A DNA stretch of 61,861 bases from JBHEMK01 sp046262635 (GTDB taxonomy: Bacteria > Actinomycetota > Thermoleophilia > Gaiellales > Gaiellaceae), in NCBI GenBank assembly GCA_046262635.1, contig JBHEMK010000193.1:1-61861 (forward strand), written 5' to 3'. Within the stretch, counting starts at the first letter, position 1. Every line of letters begins with the position of its first letter. The position numbers were made by a program, and so were the translations under genes. Shown here in pieces: positions 34,149 through 42,581 of this stretch. The notes beneath the pieces were generated by a model. The model had not been told where the DNA came from. It worked only from the letters and a program-made list of their open reading frames with translations, and did not search any database.

Positions 34149-35638
34149 CCTCGCCCGGGGAGAGCGGCATCATCATCCGGGACCTGCGCAAGGCCTACGG
34201 AGACACCGTCGCGCTCGCCGGCCTCTTCCTCGATGCGCAGCCGGGCGAGATTCTCGGTATCGCTGGCCCGAACGGCGCCGGCAAGAGCACGATGGTGAAG
34301 ATCCTGGCGGGGGAAGTGGAGCGCGACAGCGGCGAGGTGCTCGTCGACGGCGAGGCGTGGTCGAGTCAGCTCGGCTCACACCGCGTCGCGGTCGTGCACC
34401 AGGAGCCGCAGCTCTTCCCGAACCTGACGGTCGGCGAGAATATCGTCGCCGGACGGGAGCAGAGCGGGGCGTGGTGGCCCCGGGTCGACCCCGCGAACCG
34501 TCCGCTCTTCGATGAGCTCGGCATCATTCCCGTGATCGACGTCCCCCTCGGCTCGCTCGGGCTCGCGCTGCAGCAGCGCACCGAGATCGCTCGGGCCCTC
34601 GTGCGCGATGCACGCCTCGTTCTGTTCGACGAGCCGAACTCGGCGCTGACGCCGGAGGAGTCGGCCGAGCTCTTCCGCCTGATGCGCAGGCTCGCAGACA
34701 CGGGACACGTCGTGATGCTGATTTCCCACCGGCTCACCGAGCTCGCTGCGAACGCCGACCGCGTGGGCGTGATCGTCGACGGTCGCTGCGTGCGCCTGCT
34801 CGAGGGTGAGGCGCTGACTGCCGAGGAGATCGCACAGACACTCGTCCGCGGGCTCGAGGTCGCGATCGGGCGGGTAACGGGCGAGGCGCCGCAGGCCGGC
34901 GCCTTCGCGCCGGGTCTTCGCTTCGCGGGGCTGACCGACCGGGATGGTGCCTTCTCGGAGCTGGACTTCGAGGCGCCTGCGGGCGCGATCACGGCACTGA
35001 TCGGCGTCGAGGGCTCCGGCGCGCGCGAGATCGTTCGCGCCACGGCAGGCCTGCAACGGGTGCGGGGCGCGGTCGAGATCGGGGGCCGGCCCGTGCGTGC
35101 GCCGAGGCTCGCCTCGCATGTCGCCTATGTCGGGGCCGATCGCGCGTCGAGCCTGTTCACGAACCTGACGGTCGGGGAGAACCTGGTGATCAGGCTCGAC
35201 CGGCAGATCTCCGGTATCGTCGGGCTGCGGCGGCGGCGGATGCGGCAGCTCGCGCAGGAGCTGCTGGCCGATTTCCGCGTCAAGAGCGACGGGATCGACA
35301 TCGCCGTTCGTTCGCTGAGCGGCGGCAACCAGCAGAAGGTCGCGATCGCGTCCGCCGTGGCGCGACGGCCCGAAGTCCTCTCGCTGGAGGAGCCGACTCG
35401 GGGGGTGGATATCGCGAGCAAGGCCGAGATCTACGAGATCCTCCGCGCGTACGCCGCCGAGGGGAACTCCGTCGTGATGTTCTGCACCGAGATCCCCGAG
35501 GTGTTCGAGGTTGCCGACCGCCTCCATGTCGTTTCCCAGGGTCGTCTTTCGGCCCCGCTCGCGGCCGCGGACTTTCCGGGGATGGAGGCACTGGCGAAGG
35601 CCGTCGCGAGCCTCGAACGGCACGGCATGATCGCCTAA
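34145..35638 (+). CDS. ABC importer 1: double ATPase (RbsA/MglA type)
   Basis: Two fused nucleotide-binding domains in 497 residues. Domain 1 has Walker A GPNGAGKST and Walker B LVLFDEPNSALT, but its signature loop is eroded (LALQQRTEIARAL). Domain 2 has a degenerate Walker A (GVEGSGARE), an intact LSGGNQQKVAIA signature and a Walker B reading LSLEEPTRGVD, with Glu in place of Asp. This asymmetry is normal for the family except for the Walker B change. GTG start overlaps the permease stop. Confidence 0.9.
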   Translation: MTSPGESGIIIRDLRKAYGDTVALAGLFLDAQPGEILGIAGPNGAGKSTMVKILAGEVERDSGEVLVDGEAWSSQLGSHRVAVVHQEPQLFPNLTVGENIVAGREQSGAWWPRVDPANRPLFDELGIIPVIDVPLGSLGLALQQRTEIARALVRDARLVLFDEPNSALTPEESAELFRLMRRLADTGHVVMLISHRLTELAANADRVGVIVDGRCVRLLEGEALTAEEIAQTLVRGLEVAIGRVTGEAPQAGAFAPGLRFAGLTDRDGAFSELDFEAPAGAITALIGVEGSGAREIVRATAGLQRVRGAVEIGGRPVRAPRLASHVAYVGADRASSLFTNLTVGENLVIRLDRQISGIVGLRRRRMRQLAQELLADFRVKSDGIDIAVRSLSGGNQQKVAIASAVARRPEVLSLEEPTRGVDIASKAEIYEILRAYAAEGNSVVMFCTEIPEVFEVADRLHVVSQGRLSAPLAAADFPGMEALAKAVASLERHGMIA

Positions 35639-36852
35639 TCGGATCGCCCGAGCACCGAGTCGGCGAGTTCGGCAAACGGGTAGTCCGCGATCGCGAGGCA
35701 GCGCTCGAGGGCCTCCGTGCCGTCGCCGGCCGCCACCCGCCGCCACTTCAGGAGCTGCTGCTCGTCGCTCAGCGGGCGGCTCGGGTGGCCGAGCGCGAAC
35801 GGCACGGTCGCGGTCCGCCTGGCACCGCTCCGGAGCTCCACCTCGAGGTCGGCTCCGAGATCCGCACGGCCCGCGGTCACGGTGCACCGTCCGAGCAGCG
35901 CCGTCACGGCGGGATCGCTTGTCAACCCGCGTTCGAGCGCCTCCCCGCCCGCGACCAGAGCCACGCACGCTGCATGCGCGACGCTCCACCATGCCTCCTC
36001 GTTCGTCTCCGGCCGGAGGTTCCCGGCGAGCGCCGCGCCCCCGGCGGACAGCGAGATCGACACGGCCGCGACATCGTCCGCCGGGAGCGGCCCGAGCTCC
36101 AGGGCTGCGTCCACCGCCGCCTGCGCGAACCCCGTGGCCGCCCACGGACGGAGCGAGGTGGCGGCGAGCGCGGGGGTGCCGCCGGGTGGCTCCGCCCACG
36201 GATCGACGTCGCTCCCGACCGCGGCGAGAAGACCGTTCGGCGACTCGAGCCCGCGCCGGGTCGCGCCCAGGCCGGCGGACGCCGCACCTGCGCAGTCGAG
36301 ACCGCTCCGGACCGCGTGCGCCCGATGGAGCAGCCGCGTGCCGGAGCGTTCGAGCATGCACTGGATCGAGCCTCCCGCGACCGACAGCGCGTGCCCGGCC
36401 GCGGCGGTCACGACGTCGGCTCCCGCGCCGGAGACGCTCGCGGCGGCCGCCGCCGCACCGGGCGCGCCGGCGAGCGCGGCGACGTGCCAGTGGCGCCTCG
36501 CGTCCCGCCCGAGCAGGGTTGCCACGGCAGTGACAACCTCGTAGCCGAGCGCGGCGGCGGCGACGGCTTGCCGGCCGGACGCAGCTCGCCCGGCGGCGAG
36601 GACGGCCGGCCAGACGATCCCGCCCGGATGCGTGAGCGTCGCGGCGTGCAGGTCGTCGCGGTCGAGCGCGTGGGCCTCGAGGGCCAGCCGTCCGGCGGGG
36701 TCGGCCCAGGCGGCGTCCAGCGCCCCGCGTCCGCCCTGGACGCAGGCGGCGAAGTCGAAGAACGAGCGGCCGGCCACGGCATCGAGGGGACGTCCGTCAG
36801 CCTCCGCGACACGCGCCAGCGCGCGCTCGACCAGGGCCCGCGTCGCCGTCAC
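35635..36852 (-). CDS. MmgE/PrpD-family protein
   Basis: Members include 2-methylcitrate dehydratase and cis-aconitate decarboxylase. The 405-residue product has DDLHAATLTHPGGIVWPAVLAAG, AAALGYEVVTAVA, HWHVAALAGAPGAAAAAA and GLLAAVGSD segments of the helical domain, recognisable in pieces; it is somewhat shorter than the usual 450. GTG start, 6 nt after minus-strand TACGAT, so leaderless. It is convergent with importer 1 and overlaps its stop by 4 nt. Propionate-type or dicarboxylate dehydration is possible; substrate unknown. Confidence 0.82.
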   Translation of the reverse strand: MTATRALVERALARVAEADGRPLDAVAGRSFFDFAACVQGGRGALDAAWADPAGRLALEAHALDRDDLHAATLTHPGGIVWPAVLAAGRAASGRQAVAAAALGYEVVTAVATLLGRDARRHWHVAALAGAPGAAAAAASVSGAGADVVTAAAGHALSVAGGSIQCMLERSGTRLLHRAHAVRSGLDCAGAASAGLGATRRGLESPNGLLAAVGSDVDPWAEPPGGTPALAATSLRPWAATGFAQAAVDAALELGPLPADDVAAVSISLSAGGAALAGNLRPETNEEAWWSVAHAACVALVAGGEALERGLTSDPAVTALLGRCTVTAGRADLGADLEVELRSGARRTATVPFALGHPSRPLSDEQQLLKWRRVAAGDGTEALERCLAIADYPFAELADSVLGRSD

Positions 36853-36896
36853 AGGCGGATCGTACTCGTCGCCGCGTGCAGTAGTCTCGCCGCGCG

Positions 36897-37355
36897 ATGA
36901 CGGCCGTCACCTGGCTCGAAGGCGTGCACCACGTGGGCTTCTCCGTCGCCGACATCGAGCGGTCGGTCGCGTTCTGGGAGAGGCTGCTGGGAGCGCGTGC
37001 CCGCTTTCGCGGCCGTCTCGACCGGCCTTACCTCGGCGAGAGCGTCGGCTATCCGGGCGTGGCGATCGAGGCCGCCCTGATCGACCTTCCCGGCGGCGGG
37101 CTGCTCGAGCTTCTGGACTACCAAGTCGAGAGGAGCCCCAACCCGGATGCCCGCGCGAATCCCGGGAACGTGCACATCTGCCTGCGTGTCTCCGACGCGG
37201 ACACGGCCTGGAACCGCGCCGTGCAGGCCGGTGCCCGGCCGTCGAGGGCAGACGGTCCTGTCGAGGTCGACACCGGCCCCAACCGCGGGGCGCGCGTCGC
37301 CTACTTCCACGATCCCGACGGCATCTCGTTCGAGATCTACCAGCCCGCGGCCTGA
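36897..37355 (+). CDS. VOC-family (glyoxalase/dioxygenase fold) metalloprotein
   Basis: 152 residues with two beta-alpha-beta3 modules. Likely metal ligands are His in GVHHVGFSV, Glu in LLELLDY, His in NVHICLRV and Glu in ISFEIYQP, the usual H-E-H-E set of glyoxalase I, methylmalonyl-CoA epimerase and related enzymes. The length is that of methylmalonyl-CoA epimerase, but its key motifs cannot be confirmed by eye. Divergent from MmgE/PrpD with 44 bp between starts; TAGTCT lies 9 nt before the ATG. Confidence 0.85.
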   Translation: MTAVTWLEGVHHVGFSVADIERSVAFWERLLGARARFRGRLDRPYLGESVGYPGVAIEAALIDLPGGGLLELLDYQVERSPNPDARANPGNVHICLRVSDADTAWNRAVQAGARPSRADGPVEVDTGPNRGARVAYFHDPDGISFEIYQPAA

Positions 37356-37363
37356 CGGTTCGC

Positions 37364-38197
37364 TCAACGTGCGCTCGAACCGAGCACGACGGCGACGCCG
37401 GCGAGTGCGAAGAGCGCCGCGAGCACGACGCGGCCCGATGGGCGCCGCTTGCGGAAGGCGAGCTCCGCTGCGATCAGCATCAGAGGTGCCGTCGCGACCA
37501 TGGTCTGCACGGAGGTCGGGCTTCCCCGCTTCAATCCCGCGAGGATCAGCAGGAACGACGCGGTGATCGCGCTGGCGCGGATGGCCATCCGGGGGAGCTC
37601 GCGCACCGGCAAGTCGCGTGGCGGGAAGAGCGCCATCAGCACGGCCGCCGCGAGGCTCGTGCGGACGAGGTAGATCTCGACGACACCCGCGCCGGCGTCG
37701 AGGAGCTGCTTGCCCAGCACCGTCAGGAGCCCGTTTCCCCCGGCCGCGGTGATGAGGAGCGTGGCAGCGCGTCCGCGCGTCAGGTCGGCGAAGGAGTCCG
37801 TCAGCGCCGCGAGCACAGCGGTCGCGACGATCGCCGCGGCCGCGATCTCCGTCGGCGACGCGCCGACGGGAAGGAGGAGGGCAGAGAAGAGGACGGCGGC
37901 GAGCGGGCTGACTGCGGTGCCGGCGGTGACGGCCGTCGCGCTCCCCCCCGCGAAGAGTTCGAAGATCGCGACGGCGGTGACGATCATCACGATGACCGAG
38001 GCGCCGAGCACCGCGGCGATGTGCCAGGAGACCGTCCAACCGCCGAAGGGGGCTGCCGGCGCGACGACAGCCGCGTTGAGCGCGAACAGCGGCCCCGGCA
38101 GCTGACGGGCGGGGTAGCGGAGCGCGAACCTGCGGCTCAGGACGGCGGCGGCGGCGAGCGCGGCGGCGGCGGCCAGCCCCAGGAGCGCGGCGCTCAG
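37364..38197 (-). CDS. DMT-superfamily (EamA) transporter
   Basis: About 277 residues with ten predicted transmembrane segments in two EamA repeats (first: AALLGLAAAAALAAAAVLS, last: VVLAALFALAGVAVVLG). It exports or imports a small metabolite. The frame is open further upstream, but the family starts directly with helix 1; no ATG/GTG/TTG is there, and the best candidate is a CTG at 38197. A TTG at 38326 would place an Arg-rich tail in front and coincide with a promoter -35. Minus-strand promoter TTGACA-18-TACGCT plus operator site 10 govern it. Confidence 0.75.
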   Translation of the reverse strand: MSAALLGLAAAAALAAAAVLSRRFALRYPARQLPGPLFALNAAVVAPAAPFGGWTVSWHIAAVLGASVIVMIVTAVAIFELFAGGSATAVTAGTAVSPLAAVLFSALLLPVGASPTEIAAAAIVATAVLAALTDSFADLTRGRAATLLITAAGGNGLLTVLGKQLLDAGAGVVEIYLVRTSLAAAVLMALFPPRDLPVRELPRMAIRASAITASFLLILAGLKRGSPTSVQTMVATAPLMLIAAELAFRKRRPSGRVVLAALFALAGVAVVLGSSAR

Positions 38198-38220
38198 CCC
38201 GTCGCCACGCGCAGCCGGAG

Positions 38221-38326
38221 TTGACCCGGTCGGACGGCCCGGGTTAGACTTGGGCTGGAAGCGGTTCCAGGATGGGCGGGAGCGACGACGATTCGGAGCG
38301 TACGGTCGGACGTCCCTGGCTGTCAA
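38221..38326. promoter_or_regulatory. Divergent promoter pair sharing LacI-type operator, site 10
   Basis: Plus strand: TTGACC (38221-38226), 18 nt, TAGACT (38245-38250). Minus strand: TTGACA (38326-38321), 18 nt, TACGCT (38302-38297). Between them GGAAGCGGTTCC (38257-38268), a perfect consensus palindrome flanked by T and A, sits at the plus-strand start point and downstream of the minus-strand one. One repressor dimer could shut both. Confidence 0.78.
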
Positions 38327-38360
38327 CGCCGAAGCGGCGAGAGAGGATTATGGTCGGCGC

Positions 38361-38603
38361 ATGCGTCTCGAGATCAAGATGGCGAACCTGGGCTACGACA
38401 TGGAGACCGGCACGATCGGGTCCTGGCTGAAGGCCGTCGGGGACGACGTGCGGCGGGGCGACCCGATCGTCGAGGTGGAAACGGACAAGAGCGCGGTCGA
38501 GATGGAGTCCCTCCACACCGGTACGCTTGCCGAGATCGTCAGCGCCGCCGGCGAAGAGGTCGCTGTCGGCCAGGTCATCGGCTACATCGAGAGCCCCGAC
38601 TGA
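38361..38603 (+). CDS. Free-standing lipoyl domain protein
   Basis: 80 residues forming one biotinyl/lipoyl domain. The modified lysine is Lys43 in EVETDKSAVEME, and the second half ends GEEVAVGQVIGYIE, both classic. In most 2-oxoacid dehydrogenases this is the N-terminal part of E2; here it ends at a stop and the catalytic part is a separate gene in another frame. It would carry the acyl group between E1 (39304-41251) and the E2 core. ATG 38361 or ATG 38379 could start it. Confidence 0.88.
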   Translation: MRLEIKMANLGYDMETGTIGSWLKAVGDDVRRGDPIVEVETDKSAVEMESLHTGTLAEIVSAAGEEVAVGQVIGYIESPD

Positions 38604-38644
38604 GCTCACCGCTGGAACAGGGCACGCTCGTCGAGTTCTCGCGC

Positions 38645-39307
38645 ATGCGCAGCGCGATTGCACGCCGGATGGTGAAGAGCAAGCAGGAGGCTCCCCACTT
38701 CTACGTCGCGACCGAGGTGGTGATGGACGCTGCGGTGGCTGAGACCGAGCGGCTCGCCGCCGAGTCCGGGGAGCGCGTCACCCTGACGAGCCTGCTCGTA
38801 CGGGCCGCGGCCGCGGGGCTCCGTGCTCACGCCGAGCTGAACGCGGTTTGGGGCGAGGAGGGCCTCCTCCGGATGCGCTCGATCAACGTCGGGGTCGCGG
38901 TCGCGCTCGACGACGGGCTGATCGCGCCGGCTCTCATCGGCTGCGATGCGTTGACGACGCTCGAGGTCTCGGCCGCGCTGCGCGATCTCGTCGAGCGGGC
39001 CCGTACCGGCAAGCTGCGTGGCTCCGAGCTGACCGACGCCACTTTCACCCTCAGCAATCTCGGCATGTTCGAGGTCAGCGCCTTCGCGGCGATCGTGACG
39101 CCGCCTCAGGTCGCGATCCTCGCGACGGGCAGGGCCTATCGCGTGCCGCGGTACGACGGCGATCGGCTCGTCCCACGCCTGGTGCTGACCGCGACCCTGA
39201 GCGCGGATCACCGGGCGGTCGACGGCGCCGAGGCCGGCCGGTTCATGAATACCTTCAAGCAGGCGCTCGAGAACCCGACGCTGCTCGACGACGAGGAGAT
39301 GCGATGA
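38645..39307 (+). CDS. 2-oxoacid dehydrogenase E2 catalytic core (acyltransferase)
   Basis: 220 residues with the E2 core pieces MRSAIARRMVKSKQEAPHFY, FTLSNLGMFEV, ILATGRAYRVP and the catalytic DHRAVDGAEAGRF (His about residue 189). There is no lipoyl domain and no peripheral E1/E3-binding domain, both normally fused upstream. The frame extends a few codons before the ATG (TLVEFSR) without another start. Its stop overlaps the E1-alpha ATG. A dihydrolipoamide dehydrogenase (E3) is not in the window. Confidence 0.88.
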   Translation: MRSAIARRMVKSKQEAPHFYVATEVVMDAAVAETERLAAESGERVTLTSLLVRAAAAGLRAHAELNAVWGEEGLLRMRSINVGVAVALDDGLIAPALIGCDALTTLEVSAALRDLVERARTGKLRGSELTDATFTLSNLGMFEVSAFAAIVTPPQVAILATGRAYRVPRYDGDRLVPRLVLTATLSADHRAVDGAEAGRFMNTFKQALENPTLLDDEEMR

Positions 39308-40251
39308 CGACGGACGAGGAACGCCTCAGCTGGTATCGGCGGATGGTGGAGATCAGACTCTTCGAGGAGAAGGTGCAGGAGCTGTTCATGGAGGGGCTCG
39401 TTGAGGGAACGACTCACCTCTGCCAGGGCCAGGAGGCCGTCTCGGTCGGCGCGATCGCCGCGTTGCGTGACGATGATTACCTGACGATCACCTACCGCGG
39501 GCACGGGCACGCGCTCGCACGCGGCGTTCCGATGGAGTCCTGCTTCGCCGAGCTGATGGGGCGGTCGACGGGCTGCTGCAAGGGTGTCGGCGGCTCGATG
39601 CACTTCACCGACCACTCCCGCGGGCTGCTCGGCGCGTTCGCGATCATCGGCGCCGGGCTGCCGGTCGCGGTGGGCGCCGCGATGTCCGCGAAGCTGCAGG
39701 GCTCCGACCGCGTCGCGATCACCTTCATGGGCGACGGGGGCACAAACATCGGCACCTTCCACGAAGCGTTGAACATGGCCTCCGTCTGGAAGGCGCCCGT
39801 CGTCTTCATCGTCGAGAACAACCTCTACGGCGAGTACTCCCCGCTGCGGGATACGACCTCCGTGGACGACATCGCCGAGCGAGCCAGGGCGAACGGCCTG
39901 CCCGGCTCGATCGTCGATGGCCAGGACATCGACGTCGTTCGCGATGCGGTCGGCCAGGCTGTCGAGCGCGCCCGCGGCGGCGAGGGCCCCTCGCTGATCG
40001 AGATGAAGACCTACCGCTTCCGCGGCCACTCGCGAACCGATCCGGCGAAGTACCGCCCGGCGGGTGAGCTCGAAACCTGGAAGCTCCGCGACCCGATCAC
40101 GTTGCTCGGCGCGAGCCTCGGGCTCTCCGACGACGATCAGTCGATCCTCCGGGACGAGATCCAGCAGCAGGTCGACGACACGGCCGACCGCGCCAAGTCG
40201 GCGCCCAACCCCACGCTTGAGGAGATCGAGGCTTATGTCTACGCACGCTGA
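39304..40251 (+). CDS. 2-oxoacid (pyruvate/acetoin-type) dehydrogenase E1 alpha subunit
   Basis: Thiamine diphosphate-dependent decarboxylase subunit, 315 residues. It has YRGHGHALARGV, GGSMHFTD, the ThDP motif running from MGDGGTNIG to FIVENN, and the phosphorylation-loop region YRFRGHSRTDPAKYR. Length fits the alpha2beta2 type (acetoin or pyruvate dehydrogenase). ATG start overlaps the E2 stop (ATGA) and the end overlaps the beta gene by 17 nt, so the subunits are co-translated. Confidence 0.93.
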   Translation: MTTDEERLSWYRRMVEIRLFEEKVQELFMEGLVEGTTHLCQGQEAVSVGAIAALRDDDYLTITYRGHGHALARGVPMESCFAELMGRSTGCCKGVGGSMHFTDHSRGLLGAFAIIGAGLPVAVGAAMSAKLQGSDRVAITFMGDGGTNIGTFHEALNMASVWKAPVVFIVENNLYGEYSPLRDTTSVDDIAERARANGLPGSIVDGQDIDVVRDAVGQAVERARGGEGPSLIEMKTYRFRGHSRTDPAKYRPAGELETWKLRDPITLLGASLGLSDDDQSILRDEIQQQVDDTADRAKSAPNPTLEEIEAYVYAR

Positions 40252-41251
40252 GGCGACCGAGCGGCCGGCGGCCGGCGCCACCACCGAGCTCACCTACCGC
40301 CAGGCGGTCAACGCGGCGCTGCTCGACGAGATGGAGCACGACGAGCGGGTGCTGCTGATGGGGGAGGACGTCGGCGCCGACGGCGGCGTCTTCAAGACGA
40401 ACGGTGGGCTCGCGGAGCGCTTCCCCGAGCGAGTGCTCAACACACCGATCTGCGAGAACACGTTCGTCGGCGTCGCCATCGGGATGTCGGTGACCGGCCT
40501 CCGGCCGGTCGTCGAGATCATGTTCAGCGACTTTCTCCCGACCGCAGGCGACGCCATCGTCGAGGAGCTGCCGAAGTTCCGCTTCATGTCGGGCGGCCAG
40601 TGTACGGTTCCCGTCACGGTTCGCTCGATCGGCGGCGGCACCGGGCGGTTCGGCACGCAGCACTCGGCAACCGGCGAGTCCTGGTTCATGGGACTCCCCG
40701 GCCTCAAGATCGCCTGCGCCGGAACACCGGCAGGGGCATACGGGCTGCTGCGGGCGGCGATCCGCGACGAGGACCCCGTGCTGATCTTCGAGCACAAGGG
40801 CCTCTACGGGCGCAAGGGCGCGGTTGCCCGCGGAGACGGCGGGATCGCGGAGGTCGGGAAGGCGTCGATCGACTGCGAGGGCACCGACGTCACGATCGTC
40901 TCGACGCTGCTGATGACGGATCGCAGCCTCGCCGCGGCCGAGGCTCTTGCAGAGCGGGGCGTGAGCGCCGAGGTGATCGACCTGCGCTGGCTGCGCCCGC
41001 TCGACCTCGACACGATCCGCGCCAGCGTCGAGAAGACCGGCAGGCTCGTGATCGCGGAGGAGCAGGTCCACCGGGGCGGCTGGGGAGCGACCGTGATCTC
41101 GGAGCTCGCGATGGGGGGGATCGCATGGAAGAGCCCGCCGCGCGCCGTCAGCCTGCCCGAGCACCTACTGATCCCGTACAGCCCTTCCCTCGAGGACGCG
41201 ATCATCCCCAGCGCCGACGCGATCGCCGAAGCCGTCTCCGCATTGCTCTAG
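40235..41251 (+). CDS. 2-oxoacid (pyruvate/acetoin-type) dehydrogenase E1 beta subunit
   Basis: 338 residues with LTYRQAVNAALLDEM, LLMGEDVGADGGVF, TPICENTFVGVAIGMSVTGL and VEIMFSDF at the ThDP interface, LIFEHKGLYG and EVIDLRWLRPLDLDTI in the C-terminal transketolase domain. ATG 40235 has GAGGAG upstream inside the alpha gene. With lipoyl protein, E2 core and E1 alpha it completes the complex except E3. In this island its substrate could be pyruvate or a longer 2-oxoacid from deoxysugar breakdown. Confidence 0.93.
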   Translation: MSTHAEATERPAAGATTELTYRQAVNAALLDEMEHDERVLLMGEDVGADGGVFKTNGGLAERFPERVLNTPICENTFVGVAIGMSVTGLRPVVEIMFSDFLPTAGDAIVEELPKFRFMSGGQCTVPVTVRSIGGGTGRFGTQHSATGESWFMGLPGLKIACAGTPAGAYGLLRAAIRDEDPVLIFEHKGLYGRKGAVARGDGGIAEVGKASIDCEGTDVTIVSTLLMTDRSLAAAEALAERGVSAEVIDLRWLRPLDLDTIRASVEKTGRLVIAEEQVHRGGWGATVISELAMGGIAWKSPPRAVSLPEHLLIPYSPSLEDAIIPSADAIAEAVSALL

Positions 41252-41258
41252 CGCTCCG

Positions 41259-41293
41259 GCTCGGTTCCGCGCGAGCCGCGCGCGGAACCGAGC
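41259..41293 (+). terminator. Strong stem-loop after the 2-oxoacid dehydrogenase operon
   Basis: GCTCGGTTCCGCGC (41259-41272) and GCGCGGAACCGAGC (41280-41293) pair perfectly over 14 bp around a 7-nt loop. It starts 8 nt after the E1-beta stop. There is no U-tract, which is common for actinobacterial terminators. Confidence 0.7.
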
Positions 41294-41330
41294 GTCCTTC
41301 CGCGGTGGTAAGTCCACCGGCGATGTGGTA

Positions 41331-41342
41331 GGAACCGTTTCC
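41331..41342. promoter_or_regulatory. LacI-type operator, site 11
   Basis: GGAACCGTTTCC is a perfect match to the consensus and lies 125 bp before the second importer operon. The distance leaves a leader of about 100 nt in which I see no gene. Confidence 0.75.
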
Positions 41343-41466
41343 AGGATCTCGTACGTGTCGGGGCCACGGCAGGGGAGATCCCCACACAAATCATGCATGT
41401 CGCCGCTGACAGCTCTTGGTACCGCCGGGTGGCCGGCGAGCTCAGACTGCGCGCCGGAGGCCGCGC

Positions 41467-42522
41467 TTGACGGAGCAGACGGGCATTCGCGAGCCGGGCA
41501 CGCAGACCTCGCCGCGGCTCCGGCTGCCCGCCTGGACGAGTCGCGTGCCGGAGGAGCTCGGCGTCTTCGCCGCCCTCGTGCTGCTGGTCGCGCTGATCGG
41601 CGTCCACAACAGCGACTTCGTCCGACACGGAAACCTGCTCAACCTGATCGCGAGCAACTCGTTCTTCGGGATCATCTCGCTGGCAACGGTCTTCTTGCTC
41701 GCCCTCGGGGAGATCGACCTCTCGGTCGGCTGGAACTTCAACTTCTCCGCGGTGATCACAGCGCTCGCGATGGTGCACGGCGTCGCCCCGTGGATCGCGG
41801 CCGTGCTCGGGGTCCTCTTCGGCGCGAGCCTCGGGCTGCTCAACGGTCTGCTCAGCGTCGGCCTAGCGCTCCCGGTGATCATCGTCACGCTCGGCACCTA
41901 CTCGATGTTCCAGGGGCTGTCGCTCGTCGTGAACAAGTCTGCCGCCGTCGTGCCGCCGAACGTCTCGGGCAGCTTCTTCACCACGGCCAACAAGCGGATC
42001 GGCTCGTTTCCGATCACGGGCCCGGTTCCCGTGCTGGCGATCGTCTTCGTCGCCCTTGCGCTCGTCCTCCACCTGATCCTCCACCGCACCCGCTTCGGCT
42101 ACCGCGTCCTCGCGATCGGGAGCAATGCCGAGGCGGCGCGGCTCGCGGGCATCCCGATCGCACGGACGCGCGTGGCGGTGCTGGTGCTCGTCGGCGCCTT
42201 CTGCGGGCTCTCCGGGAGCCTCTACGTCGGCTCGTTCGGCTCGGTCGACCCCTCCTCGGGGGGCCAGTTCCTGCTCGCCGTCGTTGCCGCCGTGATCATC
42301 GGCGGCACGCCGCTGTCGGGCGGCATGGGCACCGTGATCGGCGCGCTGATCGGCGTGCTGATCATCGCCACGATCTCGAGCGGGATCGTCTTCTTCGGTA
42401 TCGACTCGACCTGGAGCACCTTTGTCACGGGCGCAGTGATCATCGTCGCGGTCTCGCTCGACCAGGCGATCAAATGGCAGCGGCGCCGAACAGGTGAAAG
42501 GAGGGCGATCAGCGCCGACTAG
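41467..42522 (+). CDS. ABC importer 2: permease
   Basis: RbsC-type permease of about 351 residues with roughly ten hydrophobic helices. Signatures: FLLALGEIDLSVGWNFNFSA, IIVTLGTYSMFQGLSLV, GFCG-type turn and VIIGGTPLSGGMGTVIGALIGVLI pieces. The probable start is TTG 41467 with CGGAGG about 10 nt upstream; a GTG-type start at 41416 adds an Arg-rich tail. Here the permease gene precedes the binding-protein gene, unlike importer 1. Confidence 0.88.
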   Translation: MTEQTGIREPGTQTSPRLRLPAWTSRVPEELGVFAALVLLVALIGVHNSDFVRHGNLLNLIASNSFFGIISLATVFLLALGEIDLSVGWNFNFSAVITALAMVHGVAPWIAAVLGVLFGASLGLLNGLLSVGLALPVIIVTLGTYSMFQGLSLVVNKSAAVVPPNVSGSFFTTANKRIGSFPITGPVPVLAIVFVALALVLHLILHRTRFGYRVLAIGSNAEAARLAGIPIARTRVAVLVLVGAFCGLSGSLYVGSFGSVDPSSGGQFLLAVVAAVIIGGTPLSGGMGTVIGALIGVLIIATISSGIVFFGIDSTWSTFVTGAVIIVAVSLDQAIKWQRRRTGERRAISAD

Positions 42523-42581
42523 GTCCGGAACAGCATTCCCGTCCCTCCGAGCCGGATCCATCTCTCGAAAGGAACCATGCC

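Noticed and set aside
41383..41466. Possible riboswitch or attenuator in the leader of importer 2
   Set aside because: The leader after operator 11 is about 100 nt long, but I find no U-tailed hairpin or known riboswitch core.
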